Under the pieces are notes generated by a model, which was not told where the DNA came from, ran no database searches, and was given only the letters and a program-made list of their open reading frames with translations. Positions 22,791-35,629 of a DNA stretch of 64,000 bases are shown piece after piece. Where the stretch lies: positions 77,386-141,385 of the forward strand of contig JBBHKE010002367.1 of the NCBI GenBank assembly GCA_037447655.1, given 5' to 3'. Numbering within the stretch: the stretch's first letter is position 1; the number at the start of each line of letters is the position of its first letter. Made by a program: the position numbers and the translations under genes. Origin of the DNA: Zygnema cylindricum (lineage: Eukaryota > Streptophyta > Zygnematophyceae > Zygnematales > Zygnemataceae).

Positions 22791-24960
22791 AAAAAAACAT
22801 TAACATTTTAAGCGATTCCCGGTGTAGTTTCCGGGTTTTCTCCACCTCTTAAGGGCAAAAGGTCCATGGAATTAAATCATGACAAATTCGAATTTTCCTG
22901 ACTGGTGCGCCGACTCCATGGACGAGACTTCGTATAAATTCTGAAGTACCACCACTAAGAGTTCGACACTTCCGGACTTACAAATTGATAAGTATGCATT
23001 TCGTACGGTAGGTACACGTTGCGCGTCCAACCGCCCATTTTTTATGCATTCCGACAATTTTAGTTACACAGCCTTGTGTTTTTGGACCACAATTGAGATT
23101 TCGTTCACATTAAGTCGGTTCATGAAAGACGAATTGAAATTACACTTTTTTGTTTCTATCCGTTCTACTCCTCTAGGATCACTTTTCGTGGAGATTGAAC
23201 GGCGTTACGAACCCCGATGGTCCAAGGACTTTCGAAGTCGCTAATTGTCCATGCAGATTTCGCACGTGAGGAAGAGGCCAAGGAGTGGGAGTACGCAGCC
23301 CTTCGGTCGAAGAGGCCGAAGACTTTGCCAGATGGTTCGCAGAAAACGTCATCAGGATAAAGCGGTGCCCAAGGCAGAGGCGATAGAGTCAGAAAGGATC
23401 GCAGCGGTCGCAGAGGCAGAAAAGGAAATTAGACTACAATTTGACAGAAGTAAAATATTAATAAGTCGCAGAGTAACTCGACAAGGACATTAATTCGCCG
23501 TGTGAAAACTGTTGTAGATTGAGTATATAACGCTTAACTCATCACAACTTAAGTCTATAGGCTAGGAAACTTGTAGTGGCGAAGTAGGCTATCGGTGCAG
23601 TTTCGGGGAATTTTGGCAAGCGATATCTTGTTGGTGCATAAGACTGAACAGTTTTTTCCGGGGTATTTCCATCATGCTATATATCATTATCATATGATTT
23701 TTTCGTATTGTTAGTTTATTGTCTTCTCAAGTAAAACGTATAGCTCGTAGGTTAACTTATGTTAGCGGGCCAATAAGATGTAATTACGTGGGCTGTAAAG
23801 AGTATGCTTGGAAGACCACGTTGTTTGCTTCAAATGAAAATGAGGCAAAACACATAATTAGTGTTGCCCATAGCCAGAACAGCTTTTAACCCAAATAATT
23901 TAAGTATTACAACGGGACGACTTTGCGGAGCGTCACGGGGGGGCAAAACTCCACCCCAGTGATAATACTACCAATCAGGAGAGGGTGATGGATGAGGTGG
24001 TTGTTCGGATACAGAAAGTTTCATTGCTTGTACCTGGACAGAAAAATGTATTTACAATTTGTAGACGCGTTTGAAAAGAGTTGTTTGAAGTATATATATA
24101 TATATATGTCAAAGGATATATATCAAAGGATATCATGTAACCTGCATGTTGTAAGGCTAATTGTAGCCTCTTCGGAGTAATAATTGCATGTTTTGGTTGG
24201 AAAATCGTCCAATTATCCAGCGTGCGTCCTTTGAATGAGAATTTTTCATTCTGTCAAACTGTACCACAGAGTGTGTCCCTTTTGTTTTGTGTCTTGTTGC
24301 TAGTTTTTGAATCTTTGTATTTTGTCAAATTCAAGAATTATATTGACCTGGAAATGGAAGAAGCTAAGGGGAGGGGGAGAGAGGAAAACGAAAAGGGAGA
24401 CAGATGGGAAGAAAAGTCAAAAGGAAAGGGAGATGGAGAGGAAGAGGGAGATGGAGAGGAAGAGGGAGAAGGAGAAGGAGAGGGAGAGGGAGAGTTTCCC
24501 TTTGAAATCAGTCAGATTTTCCAACTCTGGACATGAAGATCCTTCTGTACAATCCTTCTACATATTCCTCGGTATTCATTATTACACTGCTGTTTCCACA
24601 CAAATTGACCCCATTTTCCTCGAGTGTAGTAATGTACTCCTTGAGTAAATGTGAACTCCTCGTGACAACTGCAGTCTCTCCTGAAGAGGCAAACACATTA
24701 CTAGACTACCAAAAAGGAGATCTAGTAAAAGACAAAATTGCCCTTATTGTCTTTCTGAGCAACTATTTACACGATTATCCTGTAATTCGCTGCCTCAAAA
24801 TACGATTTCTTTTCCCAAAGATCCTATATTTCTAGCAGCACTCGAGGTATCTCTCGTTATGTCCCATGAATGTACAAAAAATAACTCACCCTTCCCATTA
24901 TTGCAGACCACAACAGACCTCTCCAGTTTCCAAACTCATCAAAACCTAATCAAAACACCA

Positions 24961-25028
24961 AAACCATGTCAAAAACACACTAAAAAACTCACTAAAACCA
25001 TGTCAAAAACACACTAAAAAACTCACTA
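24961..25028. repeat. 34-bp tandem duplication
   Basis: A unit starting ACCATGTCAAAAACACAC occurs twice in a row with a period of 34 bases. It lies just downstream of the SPATA20-type gene. It looks like a recent local duplication. Confidence 0.8.
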
Positions 25029-25109
25029 AAATCTCGATGTACCAAATCACCTCCACCATCGACCATATTTGACCTCCTTCATGACCAGAAACGTCTTCCT
25101 CGCATTCAA

Positions 25110-28100
25110 TCATTTTGAAAGGATTGAGCCTATGTCGAACGAAGAAACTGTTGGTTTTTCTCCGAGAGTTTTCCGAAGTAGTTTTTCCACTTGGTTAGGA
25201 TCTCCTGTTGGAGCTTGGCAAGCAAAATCTTGACACACATAGGCTAAAGCTTTGTCCCCAGGGTCCCTGTCGGCCATTTGAAGAACATTAGGGTTATAAT
25301 GTCCCCAAAATTGTTGATCGCCCTCGTTTTGGTTGTCAATATGGAACAGCTGCACATGTAACTCACAAATCGTTTAGTTCAGCGATAGCTGTAATTAGTG
25401 TGGATGGACTAGCTATGTGGAAGGGAAGAGGTGAAGAAGGTTCACGCGAATTCAAAAGTACATAGAAAACCGGAATCTATCACCTCTTGTTGTTCATCTC
25501 ATTGTTTATGTTCTGTAATCATGTGTAAATCTCAAAAACACGGCAGCCGGCTTAGACTAATTAGGTAGACAGCCTAACAGACTGTCTAGCTCAAAAGTTC
25601 TACTAATTAGCTTGGCCAAACTAAATTCCAATAAGTTACGTCATTATCACTAAGGTTGTCAACACATTTGTGCATCAAAGATCCCCCCCCAATATACTTG
25701 CCTTCCTTCTACCTTTCGCTCTCATCTTTCACACGTCTTTCACATTTCAAACACAATATTGGAGTAACTGGAAACTGAAAAACAGGCCTGGTTTTTTTAG
25801 AAGTCTGAAACTCAAATAAGACCAACCGATCCTTCGGAAATCCGCCAAAAAACCCTTCAAAAAAATGTCAAAAAGCCTTAACAACACGTGATTAAAACCC
25901 TTCCAAATTCCCTCAAAAACCTCTTAAACTCACCACTCTATGAGGTTCAAATGGAGCCCATGCCGCGTTCAGAAGCGCCTCTGTATCCTCTTCCTCCTTT
26001 CGACCGGCAATGATGATCTGGCGCTTAGCTGGCGCATCTGCAAGGTCCAATGAGACGCACATCTGTGGGAGGGCCAAAGGCATTTTCGATAGCCTATCTT
26101 CAAAAACCATCTGCAGAATGAAGGTCAAAAAAATGTTACACAAAGACATTTTCATCAGTATCTTTTCAAAAACCATATGCACAAATCGGAACAAAAAGTA
26201 CGGCGAAGTAGGTGGTGAGTACTTGCAGCACTCACCAACACAGACCTGCATCGTTCCTACAAAATTCAACGCTCTAGATTTATTTCTCTCAGTTTCCGAT
26301 GGTCATTACTAAAGAGAAATATACATCATTATCACCCACCCTAACAGCAAACCTGGCTGATTCCAGCCACAATACAGCAAGTTTAAGTTAAAAGTCTGTG
26401 TTATTCTAAAGGTTCAAGTCGAGACCAAGTTTAACCTTGGCAGTGTCTTAAGTACCCGAAAAATGTACAGAAATATGACTATATGCACGTGAAAGACCTG
26501 ATAGCGCAAAATGTGCTCAAAAGTGCCAATAGGAAAAATTGGACTCCCTCAAAATTTCAGTTATGAGCAAATAAAAAACAGTTGCACTTACCGCCGTTCT
26601 CTCTCCTGTCCGTCTAAAAGCTTCTCCCCTGTCCCCTGTCACCATAGTAGATAACCGCAAAAGATTGGAGATTGTAATGGAATTTCCAGAAGGTTCTGCC
26701 CCATCGTAATCCTCCTTCATTCGGAGGAGAATATTCGGGTCATCCGAGGCCACGCTATAATACCCACCTCCATCTCGGTCCAAGAAAAGATCATCCTGTC
26801 CCAAAAAGAAAACATACGAAGGCATAAGAGAGTAGGAGAGGCACAAAAGAATTAAAGCTATTTGAACCGGCAACCATTTAAGGGATTAAAGTTAACATAA
26901 CAGGTCTGCAATGGAAATTTGACACGAAGGATGTGTAAATTGATTCTTGATGACAACTTAATGGGCACAGCACTGAACTCAGTTCTCTGGGTACCAAAAA
27001 AAAAAAAAATACAGAGGAAGTGAAGAAAGGAATTAGAAATGATAATACTGCATGAAAGAAAACTATAAGAACACGTGCTTTGGATAACTGCTACTTTGAC
27101 AGATTTCATGTTGCCTCATATCTTTTACTATTTTTTATATATATAGCCAATCCATTTGAAAAAAAAACTCTCATATTGACTTGTCATGAAATTGTGTGGG
27201 CAACTCTAAAACAGATAAACCAACCTGTTTAGTTTGAAGTTTGACTGCCCAGTCTAGCCACTCTACACCACCTCCTGCTTCATACAAGTCTAAAAGCCCA
27301 GAAATCAAGAACGAGTAGTCATCGATAAATCCGGAGGCCGCCGAAGGTTTCTCACGGAAACTCCGTTTTAGTTGACAAGTCGTCGAGTCAAACAGTTTGT
27401 CACGAATGAAGCACGCAGCTTTCGTGGCTACTGTCAAGTACTCCTTAGGCTGCGAAGGTAAAATTAAACGGACGACAAAAGGTTAAATAAGATGACTGAC
27501 TGGTGGAAGTGCATGGAACGTGAGATAAAATTAATTAGACAAGGAAAAAGAATGAAGGGTTAGATTTGCAGGCGAAGTTTACATTGCACACTTTATGAAT
27601 GTTGCTCGGATGTACAAGTGTTGAACTAACATTTCAGATCCAACAAATTCCAAACTCCACTACAGGCCCATGCCATGCTTTCAAGAGAAGACGAAGCTTT
27701 TGGACGATGTCAGCACAGCAAAGTTAACAAGTTTGTGGCCAAAGTTAACAAGTTTGTGGCATTGTAAACAATGTAACCCAATGCTGGTCTAATATTCTCC
27801 AATCAAATTGTAAAACACCAACTCCTAAATGTCCTGAACAAATTTTTTCATTTAGGCTTTAAAAAACCCAACTTCAATTATTAAATAGTGTGAACCACAC
27901 TGGCAGTAGTGGACAGTATAGCAAGTATTGCAATGCAGTTGGGCGAGTCCATATAGAACCATGGCTGCAAGTATGCATTTTGTGAATCTATTCTATAAAC
28001 CCATTTTTTCTACAAAAGCTGTTCATTTTAATTTAGGTTTTGATGGTATACATACTGGCTGGATTTTTACTTTGTGATATTTATTTTGATATATTCTGGT

Positions 28101-31100
28101 TTTAAATTTTAATCATCATAACTTTAATGGTTAATAATTATTATACCACGCATCTTCATCCTTTAAAGCAGGAAAAAATTCAAAGATTGTCGGAAAACAT
28201 TGAATTGATCAGATAAGTACTTTTTGCTTTGCTTGTTGCTTTTTGCTTTTTGCTTGTTTTGCTTGCTTGTTGTTGCCAGCGACAACTTACCACCAGGCTC
28301 TGGATTGGAAGGATTTAAATGCAGAAGCAAGGGATTTTACAGAAGTGTATGCAAACCTTCACCAATAATTAAGCCACACTACACATGTACGTACAATACA
28401 ACATCTTAGTTCAAAAGATCAATGAATCATCAAAAGTATAATTGAAAAATAGTTGTCATTGGCGTTTAGTTACAAAAGAGTCCTCTTACATCACATCCGT
28501 CCACTGGAAAAAAGTAGTGGAGATCCAATGGCTCAGATTTAAGGATCCTGGACGCACGAGCAAAAGCTGATATAGCAAGTCCATTCCACGAAACAATCAC
28601 CTGTAAATCAATTTAAATTGAGGGGAAACAAAAAAAAAAAAAGTAAAAACGAAACGATAAAAAGAACAGCAACTAGTAAACCAAAATCAATGAAAAAAAA
28701 GGGTATTCAACAAAGATATTGATCGGACTTGAAGGGGTAAGCAAAGTGTGGTCACTAAAAAATCTAATTGAATGACACAAGCTCTGGAAATGCAATTTTG
28801 AGAGTGCCTTCGAATTCAATACTTGAGAAATCATAGAAAATCCTAACATGAGAACTGGAGATGGTCAAAATGGGCAAACATTATTTTTTAATTAAACCCT
28901 CAAATGCGGGAAAAGTGGAAGAAGATCTTCATAATTTGAACTCATGTAAAATCAGCCATACCATCGTAATACCAGCATTCCTTTTTTTTTGTTTTTCAAT
29001 GGATCATAAGTCCCAACACTTCACATAGAAAATGTAATCCAAAAAAGGGGAGAGAAACAAAACTATCAAAAACTGACACGTATATTTTTACAAACTTACG
29101 CAGATTTACAGCTTTTAAAAAACGTCCAGTAACATGCAGCATTTACAACATATACCATTTACAGAGGCACAACAGTGATAAGGAATACAAAGCAAGGTCT
29201 TTCAATTAAGCAATATTTATTTCATCAAAATGTGAGTAATAATACTGTGCTCACCTTGTCATCCAAATGCGGATGGGGCCTCTTCACACGTGCAGAATGT
29301 AACACTTTTCGACACTCACCCAACATCGACATAACTTCATATTCAGACTTTGAATATTTTTTTGCTGTCTCCTCAACCGATTGCCTCTCAATAAGAACAT
29401 TTTTGCCACGAAATTCATGATGTGGGTCACTTGCAGCAGAGAGGTCACAATTGCCTCCAGGCTTCACATAATAATGGGAACAAAAAAATTGCGCTCGCTC
29501 TGTTCCAAGCAGTTCTTCTATCTGTCAAGGAAAGGGAATGAGGAGGGAGAGAGAAGAGAGAGAGGAGGGAGAGAAAGAGATGAGGGTAGAGAAGAGAAAC
29601 GAGGCAGATCTGTCTAACCAGCGAAATAATCTTGATAACATGCATGATGACGTCTGCGTCAAACTAAAGAAACGAAATAAAACAAAAACTGAAAATGTTC
29701 ATTTATTATTAGCCCTATGAAATAGAGATGGGTAGCATATCTAAAAACCTCGATATTTCTCGATACGCTACAAGTCCATAGCGTAGCGCCAGAATTTAAA
29801 CAATGTATTGTGCTGCTCCTTTTTACAATACACTATAAGTTGTGCGAAACGCTATGCAGTTTTATGTATAGTAAGTTTGTGTATGTGTTATGCACTACGG
29901 AGTACAGCGTAGAAATTATACAAGTACCGCAAACCAGAGAAATTAGGTGAAACTAAACACACATAAACTGAAATGAGCCATTCGTGTGGAAATACCTTTT
30001 ATACATTTTTGTTATTACAAATTTATTTCGAACGCAAGATAGAGTTTCACACATTTTACAGAGAAAACGACAGCTTTGCCAAACGGAAGTCGTAGATTGC
30101 TCTAAAATTACATTGATTTTAATCAACGAGCAACACCTTTAATAATATTACGTTTAGTACAGTTTGCTCGTATAATATGTACTATGTAGTATGTAGTATA
30201 CTATGTACTGCATTTCTGCAGCGTACCATACGCAAATGTTTTCTTTTTCCCCCCTTGGGTACATATCGAATATGGCGGTAGCCTGTTTTTGCCGCTCTAT
30301 CAAATATCGTATTTTTCTTAATACGCATCACTACCATAAACACATAGGCTCAAGAATTTCTATATTTTGACTAATCCTTCCAAAAAAAAGGAACGACAGT
30401 AACTATGACTCTCTTCAGGAGAAAAACAAACAGCAGGAACCCTCATAAGAAATGAAAAGGATACAATTTATTTGCTTGGAACTAATTCCACACATCTTTG
30501 AAGCAACATAGTTCGAAACCCACCTCATCGTTAGTCCAAACATAATATGCCCCTTCTTTCTTTCGTGGGTCCGTCACATTTTCTAAGCTATCTGCATCTT
30601 CCGCCGAAAATATTCCTCCCTCAGGATGAGTCATATCTCGACGGAGATAATCAAGAATGTCTCTCGTCAACAAAGCATATCGGGACACGCCTGTAATTGT
30701 GAAGGCATCGAGGTAACTATTGGCCAGTTGGGCCTGGTCGTAAAGCATTTTCTCAAAATGGGGCACTGCCATCATTTAGTAATGCATCAGAAATATGCTT
30801 CATAAATAAAAAACATTGCAGCCTCTAGGTGTTGATTTTTCAACCCTCAAGCCAATGACCTCCCACTCTGCCAATTATGTTCTACTCTCAAACTAGTAAC
30901 ACACATATTCCTTTGAGATACATTGTCTTTATTGCACAATTGTAGCATTATCGGGCTGGAATTTCTCTATCAAGAACTTAAGTGCTGGCTTGCAATTGTG
31001 AGGCTACAAAAGGAAAAAAATCACATTTACGCAAAAACGTAAACTGACTCAAAAAGTTGAAGTCCGATTTAACACTGGTAACAATCAGCACTTCAGCATA

Positions 31101-34100
31101 TCACCAACCCACCAGGCCTTCTCTCACCAATCTTGTAACAGTAGACATAACGTCCTTTTAACACGAGTTTGAACAAACACACATTGGAAAAGAAGAGGAG
31201 AAGAACAAAAACGAACATTTTAAACCTCACCATGCCAATATTCATCAACTGAATAACGATGGAACCCTCCTCCAACATGATCGTGCATGCCTCCCCGTGC
31301 CATGGCTTCAAGTGTGAACAGGGACATGTCAAGGGCCTGCTGTCCCTCTTTTTCTTTCATCAATCCTTTTCCTTGCAGCCGCTTATAATATCGCAACATG
31401 AGATTGATTTCAGAAGGCCGTGGAAACTTTGGGGCACCCCCAAACCCTCCGAGTTTGGGATCATAACGGTCTCCCAACTGGAAACAAAGAACAAAGAAAA
31501 GGAAACATGAGCTCAAACCAAAACCTCCAAACAACTAAGTGTGATAACATCTCCTGCGGCATAAATACATCCTGACAATGTGACAGTTGGTCTTCATGCA
31601 CATACTTTAGAAAAATCCTTAAACCATGCAAAGATGCAATGACCTTTTTTTTCATCCTCGCAATTGAGTCGAAAGACATGCCAAATTAACAAACCTGGAT
31701 AAATGCCTACCCAAACACGAATTGGATAAAAAAAAGTGTACCATTAGCCTGCTTTTGTTAAGACAAACATAAATAAAATCCCACAACAAAACCCGGGCTA
31801 TTGCAGCGCTTAAAGTGATAAGAGCGCTAGCACACAACATGCACGTGCTTCTGATGCAGTCAGATGAGCAATATCCTTCCATGCATTTTATACAACATTC
31901 CCGTCATGTGTGCCGGCTGTTCTACAGTAAAGTATAAAAGAGCTGATGAGCGATCCAAATTTTAGCTTACAGTTGCTGATATGCATAATATAACTTACTT
32001 GTTTTGCACATTTTCCAATTGCTTTATCGGCAAGGCCTTGAGTTAGCTTCTCAGCAGCGGCAGAAACTTCAGTGGCTGCACTAAGCTGACGTAGAGCATC
32101 AAGGCCCCCCTCTTCAAGCTCCTTTCTTTTGGTTTCCCATACATCATGGACTCGCCTGGAGAGCACTTTTCCCAACACCTTCGTAAGGTCGACTAACAAA
32201 GATTTACAGGATACTATTACTATACTTGGTCACTTGGGCCAGGTATGAGGATAGGTTGATCGAAACAGAAAGTCTTAAAGCAGAACAATTTTGGTTTAAA
32301 ACAAAGTAAAGGGACACCTACTAGCAACAGATAACTGAGGCAACAGATGAGATCCTTGCAAGTTTCCCCAAAAAAGTGTTATGCGATACACACCGGAGAA
32401 GACTTTTGAATCCAATGCGGCCATAGTTGTCTTCTGGAGGAAAGTATGTTCCCCCCAAAACTGGATGTAAATTTGGAGTCAAAAATACACTCATAGGCCA
32501 ACCGCCCCCGCCCTGTGTGGCCTGTACATATGTCATATAGACCTGCCATCCAATATGCCAAAATACATAAAAGAAAGAAAAAAGAAGAAATGTGCATATA
32601 CAAATTTTACAATGGTTATCAAATCTAAGTTAAGAATATTCTTAGAACAAACATATCCAAGGTGTAAATTCCCTTGAATAATGTGACCTACAACTGATGT
32701 AAATTAGGAAACCGGACCAGCTGTCACAGAAGTGAACCCAACCCAAACCAAGGGTCCAAAAACAGTGTGTCAACTACTAGATGAGTGACCCATTATACCC
32801 ATGACACTGGGTAATTTCTGGATAGTGATTTCTGCAAAAATATGCGACCTTACAAGCTTCAAAAAGCATCTGTACAACCAACATACAAGTGCAAAAGCCG
32901 TCATTTGATGGCATTTTTATTGAAACTTGCTGAAAATGATACAAGGAAGGAACTAACCTTGTCCACATCTGGACGTTCCTCCCGATCCACTTTTATACTC
33001 ACAAACCATTTGTTCAGTAGCTCCGCAACTTCTTCGCTTTCAAACGACTCAACCTGCAGCACAAAGAAAGAAGTACAGGACAGGCGGTGAGTAAGAACAA
33101 AAATGATTCAGAAGTGCTGGAGCAATAGTAAAGGACACATGTGACTACATCACTCCTTTCCAGAAGACTTCAGGCAAGGGCCATGAGCAGAAGACATATG
33201 CAATTGCAGACCCATTATGGATAAAAATCTAAAACCAATACCATCCAACCGAAAAACATATACGCCGCAAAAATAGAATTGCTGATATTTTGTAGGCATT
33301 GGTGTATGGATGAGGAACATTAACAATACCAACAACCCACTAGAAGATCGCTGAACATATTGTCTCCCACAAAACAAAGTCGTGTGGTTCATTCAACGGA
33401 GGTGGGATCCCAAAAAACATGCGAAAAAAATGTAGAAGTCTACCCTGTGCTGTGAATCCCTTGGGAACCTTCACATGTATAACCACATTCGTTAACTGAG
33501 AGTAAAAGAAAAAAAACAAACTGGAACGACTTCCATGCTTACATGTAATTCCATGTCACTCGTTCACGTCGTAAGGCAACAGAAATGTAACATGCCAGCC
33601 TCAGCACTATAACATGTATAGTATAGAACTTCAATTTGAAATCTTTGTACGGTTTTGAAATCTTTGAAACAAATATGTATCGCGGTTGTGGACATTCTTT
33701 AGAATCGGGATTTTAAAAAAGACAGATGTGCCATTGTTGCAATCATAACAATAGCCAATGAACAAATAACAAGCATGGAAAATAGCAAACATTGGAGACA
33801 AATTTTGAAAAATATTTTACAAACAACGATGTTGACAACCAAGGCACTTATTCAATCACACTGATACATGAGACAAAAATATGCGCCATATGCACCCATT
33901 TGCAATTTCATCATTTTCCATAGCCGACAGGCGAGTCAAACAGATTACGTTCTACCAATAGATAAGCTTAATGCACAGTTTTCCGAAAAAAAATGCAAGT
34001 TATCAGCATTTCTGCACAGAAAAGAACAGTGCGTAAAATGTCAGGGTGATCCTCCATGACGGACGATGACAAACTGGTCTCACCTCCATGACGTGGCACC

Positions 34101-35629
34101 AGTGACAAGTACTATATCCCACTGACAAAAATATGAGTTTGCCCTCAGTTCGTGCTTTAGCAAACGCCTCCTCGCCCCAAGGATACCAGTCCACCTGCAC
34201 ATAAACCCCGGAAACAATTGTATCCTTAAAAGTTGAGCCCTCAGCATTATGATAGGAATTTGAATATGAAAAGGACTGCAGTAGTATTGCAAAACTATGC
34301 CCATGCAAAAGGTGAAAAGAAAAGGCTGTCGTCTTTTACTTAGGTCTTCAGGCTTAATATAGTGCTATCATAATTGGATTAAACATAGAGGGTTCACATT
34401 ATTCTGCGTGGAAATTCTGGGCTTTAGTGACACCAAGTGCATGAAAATTGCAAAAACAAAGAAAAACATGGATTGGTCAAAATTGATTAAAAAATATTAA
34501 TTTGGTTCTACTACCTTACACACAAAGTATATCCATAACTTTAGCATGAATTCAAAGATAAAAAAACAAAAAGTGAGAGTAATGCCCTTATGATCAATAA
34601 TTCTCACAACACAAGAAATGCAGCCAGTGATAAAATAACATGAATGACCATCTCAATCCATAACGTGATCAGAAAGTGAAAGCTTTTGCAAATCAGCTTT
34701 TGGAATGAAAAAAATAGAATATCAAATCGAAATTAAATAAAAATCAAGCATGCTTCGTTAGATAACTGAAAATTTTTGAGGAAACACTGAATCCATGACT
34801 GAATGCTGTATATAACAAGTCTTCCCTATTTTCTTATGTTGTAATAATTTGACACATCAAGCCGGCAGTCTGGTTAAGTTAAAAGACCAGAGCAAGCAAA
34901 ATTGGTCCCAGAAAATGAAACAAATTTAAAAAGGACAATTTTGCTTTAGCAGCATGATGTTGAGGATTCCAAAAGTAGGTCAGAAAGAGTAGAGGAAACG
35001 GCAACAAACTACAACGGAAATCAAACTTGCAATATATTCAGGAAAGACCTTGAAACATATGTTCAAGAACACCGTATAACATATCTAGCAAATTTCAAAC
35101 GGCATACGATAGGAGAAACGTACAACATAAAATTCAAAAACATAAAAAGACAACTTGCGTCAAAAATAAACCCGCAAAATTAAATATTGCATCGGGTCCA
35201 TAAATAGCCCTATAAATAAGAAGAAAATGCGAAAAAAAACAAAAAAATCTCAACAGCGACCAGAATCGCCTGGAACCTTACCGGATTATGAGCATGTTGC
35301 AACAAATATGGACTCTGTTCTTTAGCCAGACGGTTTGTGTGTTTTGGCTTCTCGTCTCCAATTCCCGCCATCTCACCGCCTAAAGAGCAAATAGGACGTG
35401 ATTTTGGAATAGCTGAGACTTTAATATTGTTGAATCTAAATTTATTTACCTCCTGATAACAGGGGGCAAACTTGACAATAGAGAGATTAGCTGCAACGGA
35501 ACAAGGTCTGACAGGATACTGAGATATATATACAGATGAAAGAAACTTCAGTCCTGAGGCAAGGGAAATGGAGCGTGAGATTGACGCAGAAAGGCTTAAT
35601 GGATGCCGGAGAGAAGAAGGAGAGAACAT
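25110..35629 (-). CDS. SPATA20: SPATA20 / YyaL-type protein (thioredoxin-like DUF255 plus six-hairpin glycosidase-like fold)
   Basis: Thirteen exons join in phase: 35629-35282, 34194-34084, 33053-32958, 32542-32394, 32155-31999, 31477-31231, 30765-30524, 29521-29255, 28600-28490, 27449-27225, 26795-26592, 26110-25934 and 25349-25110 (TGA). The product has about 857 residues. Residues 1-70 are Ser/Arg-rich and nearly free of acidic residues, like an organelle transit peptide. The thioredoxin-like domain begins at [21 protein letters not shown] and carries a CxxC site (STCHWCHVM, Cys146 and Cys149). [26 protein letters not shown] and GGTYFPPED follow. The rest resembles the alpha/alpha barrel of the family ([43 protein letters not shown]). 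The activity in plants is not established. Human and plant relatives are about 750-820 residues; the extra length is N-terminal. Start at 35629 is the first ATG in the frame. Confidence 0.93.
29530..29612. repeat. GA tract (CT on the coding strand) beside a splice acceptor
   Basis: Units of GAGGGAGAGA lie directly upstream, in coding orientation, of the acceptor of exon 8 of the SPATA20-type gene (29521). On the minus strand this forms a long polypyrimidine tract that ends CCTTTCCTTGACAG. Confidence 0.75.
29723..30334. mobile_element. Possible decayed hAT-like element in an intron
   Basis: The left side reads TAGAGATGGGTAG and continues to CGATATTTCTCG. The right side, read inward, is TAGTGATGCGTATTAAGAAAAATACGATATTTG. 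The two ends share their first bases and the GATATTT motif. The flanking eight bases are similar but not equal. It lies within intron 7 of the SPATA20-type gene. The interior has repeated GTATACTATGTA-like motifs and no coding sequence. The boundaries are tentative. Confidence 0.35.

Larger units (their letters stand above)
21964..25109. other. Intergenic region between PRP4 and SPATA20-type genes
   Basis: The PRP4 promoter should lie at its left end. A fold-back element occupies about 22642-22790 and is listed separately. A 249-base frame at 23245-23493 contains KAEAIESERIAAVAEAEKEI, which is Ala/Glu-rich. It has no start context, splice sites or family match, so I do not call it a gene. A GA-rich tract covers about 24357-24495. 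A 34-bp tandem duplication lies at 24961-25028. Confidence 0.45.

Noticed and set aside
23245-23493. Ala/Glu-rich 82-codon frame
   Set aside because: No family resemblance, no splice sites and no start context; probably chance.
24961-25028. Possible CRISPR-like direct repeats
   Set aside because: Only two head-to-tail units without spacers, in a plant genome; it is a tandem duplication.
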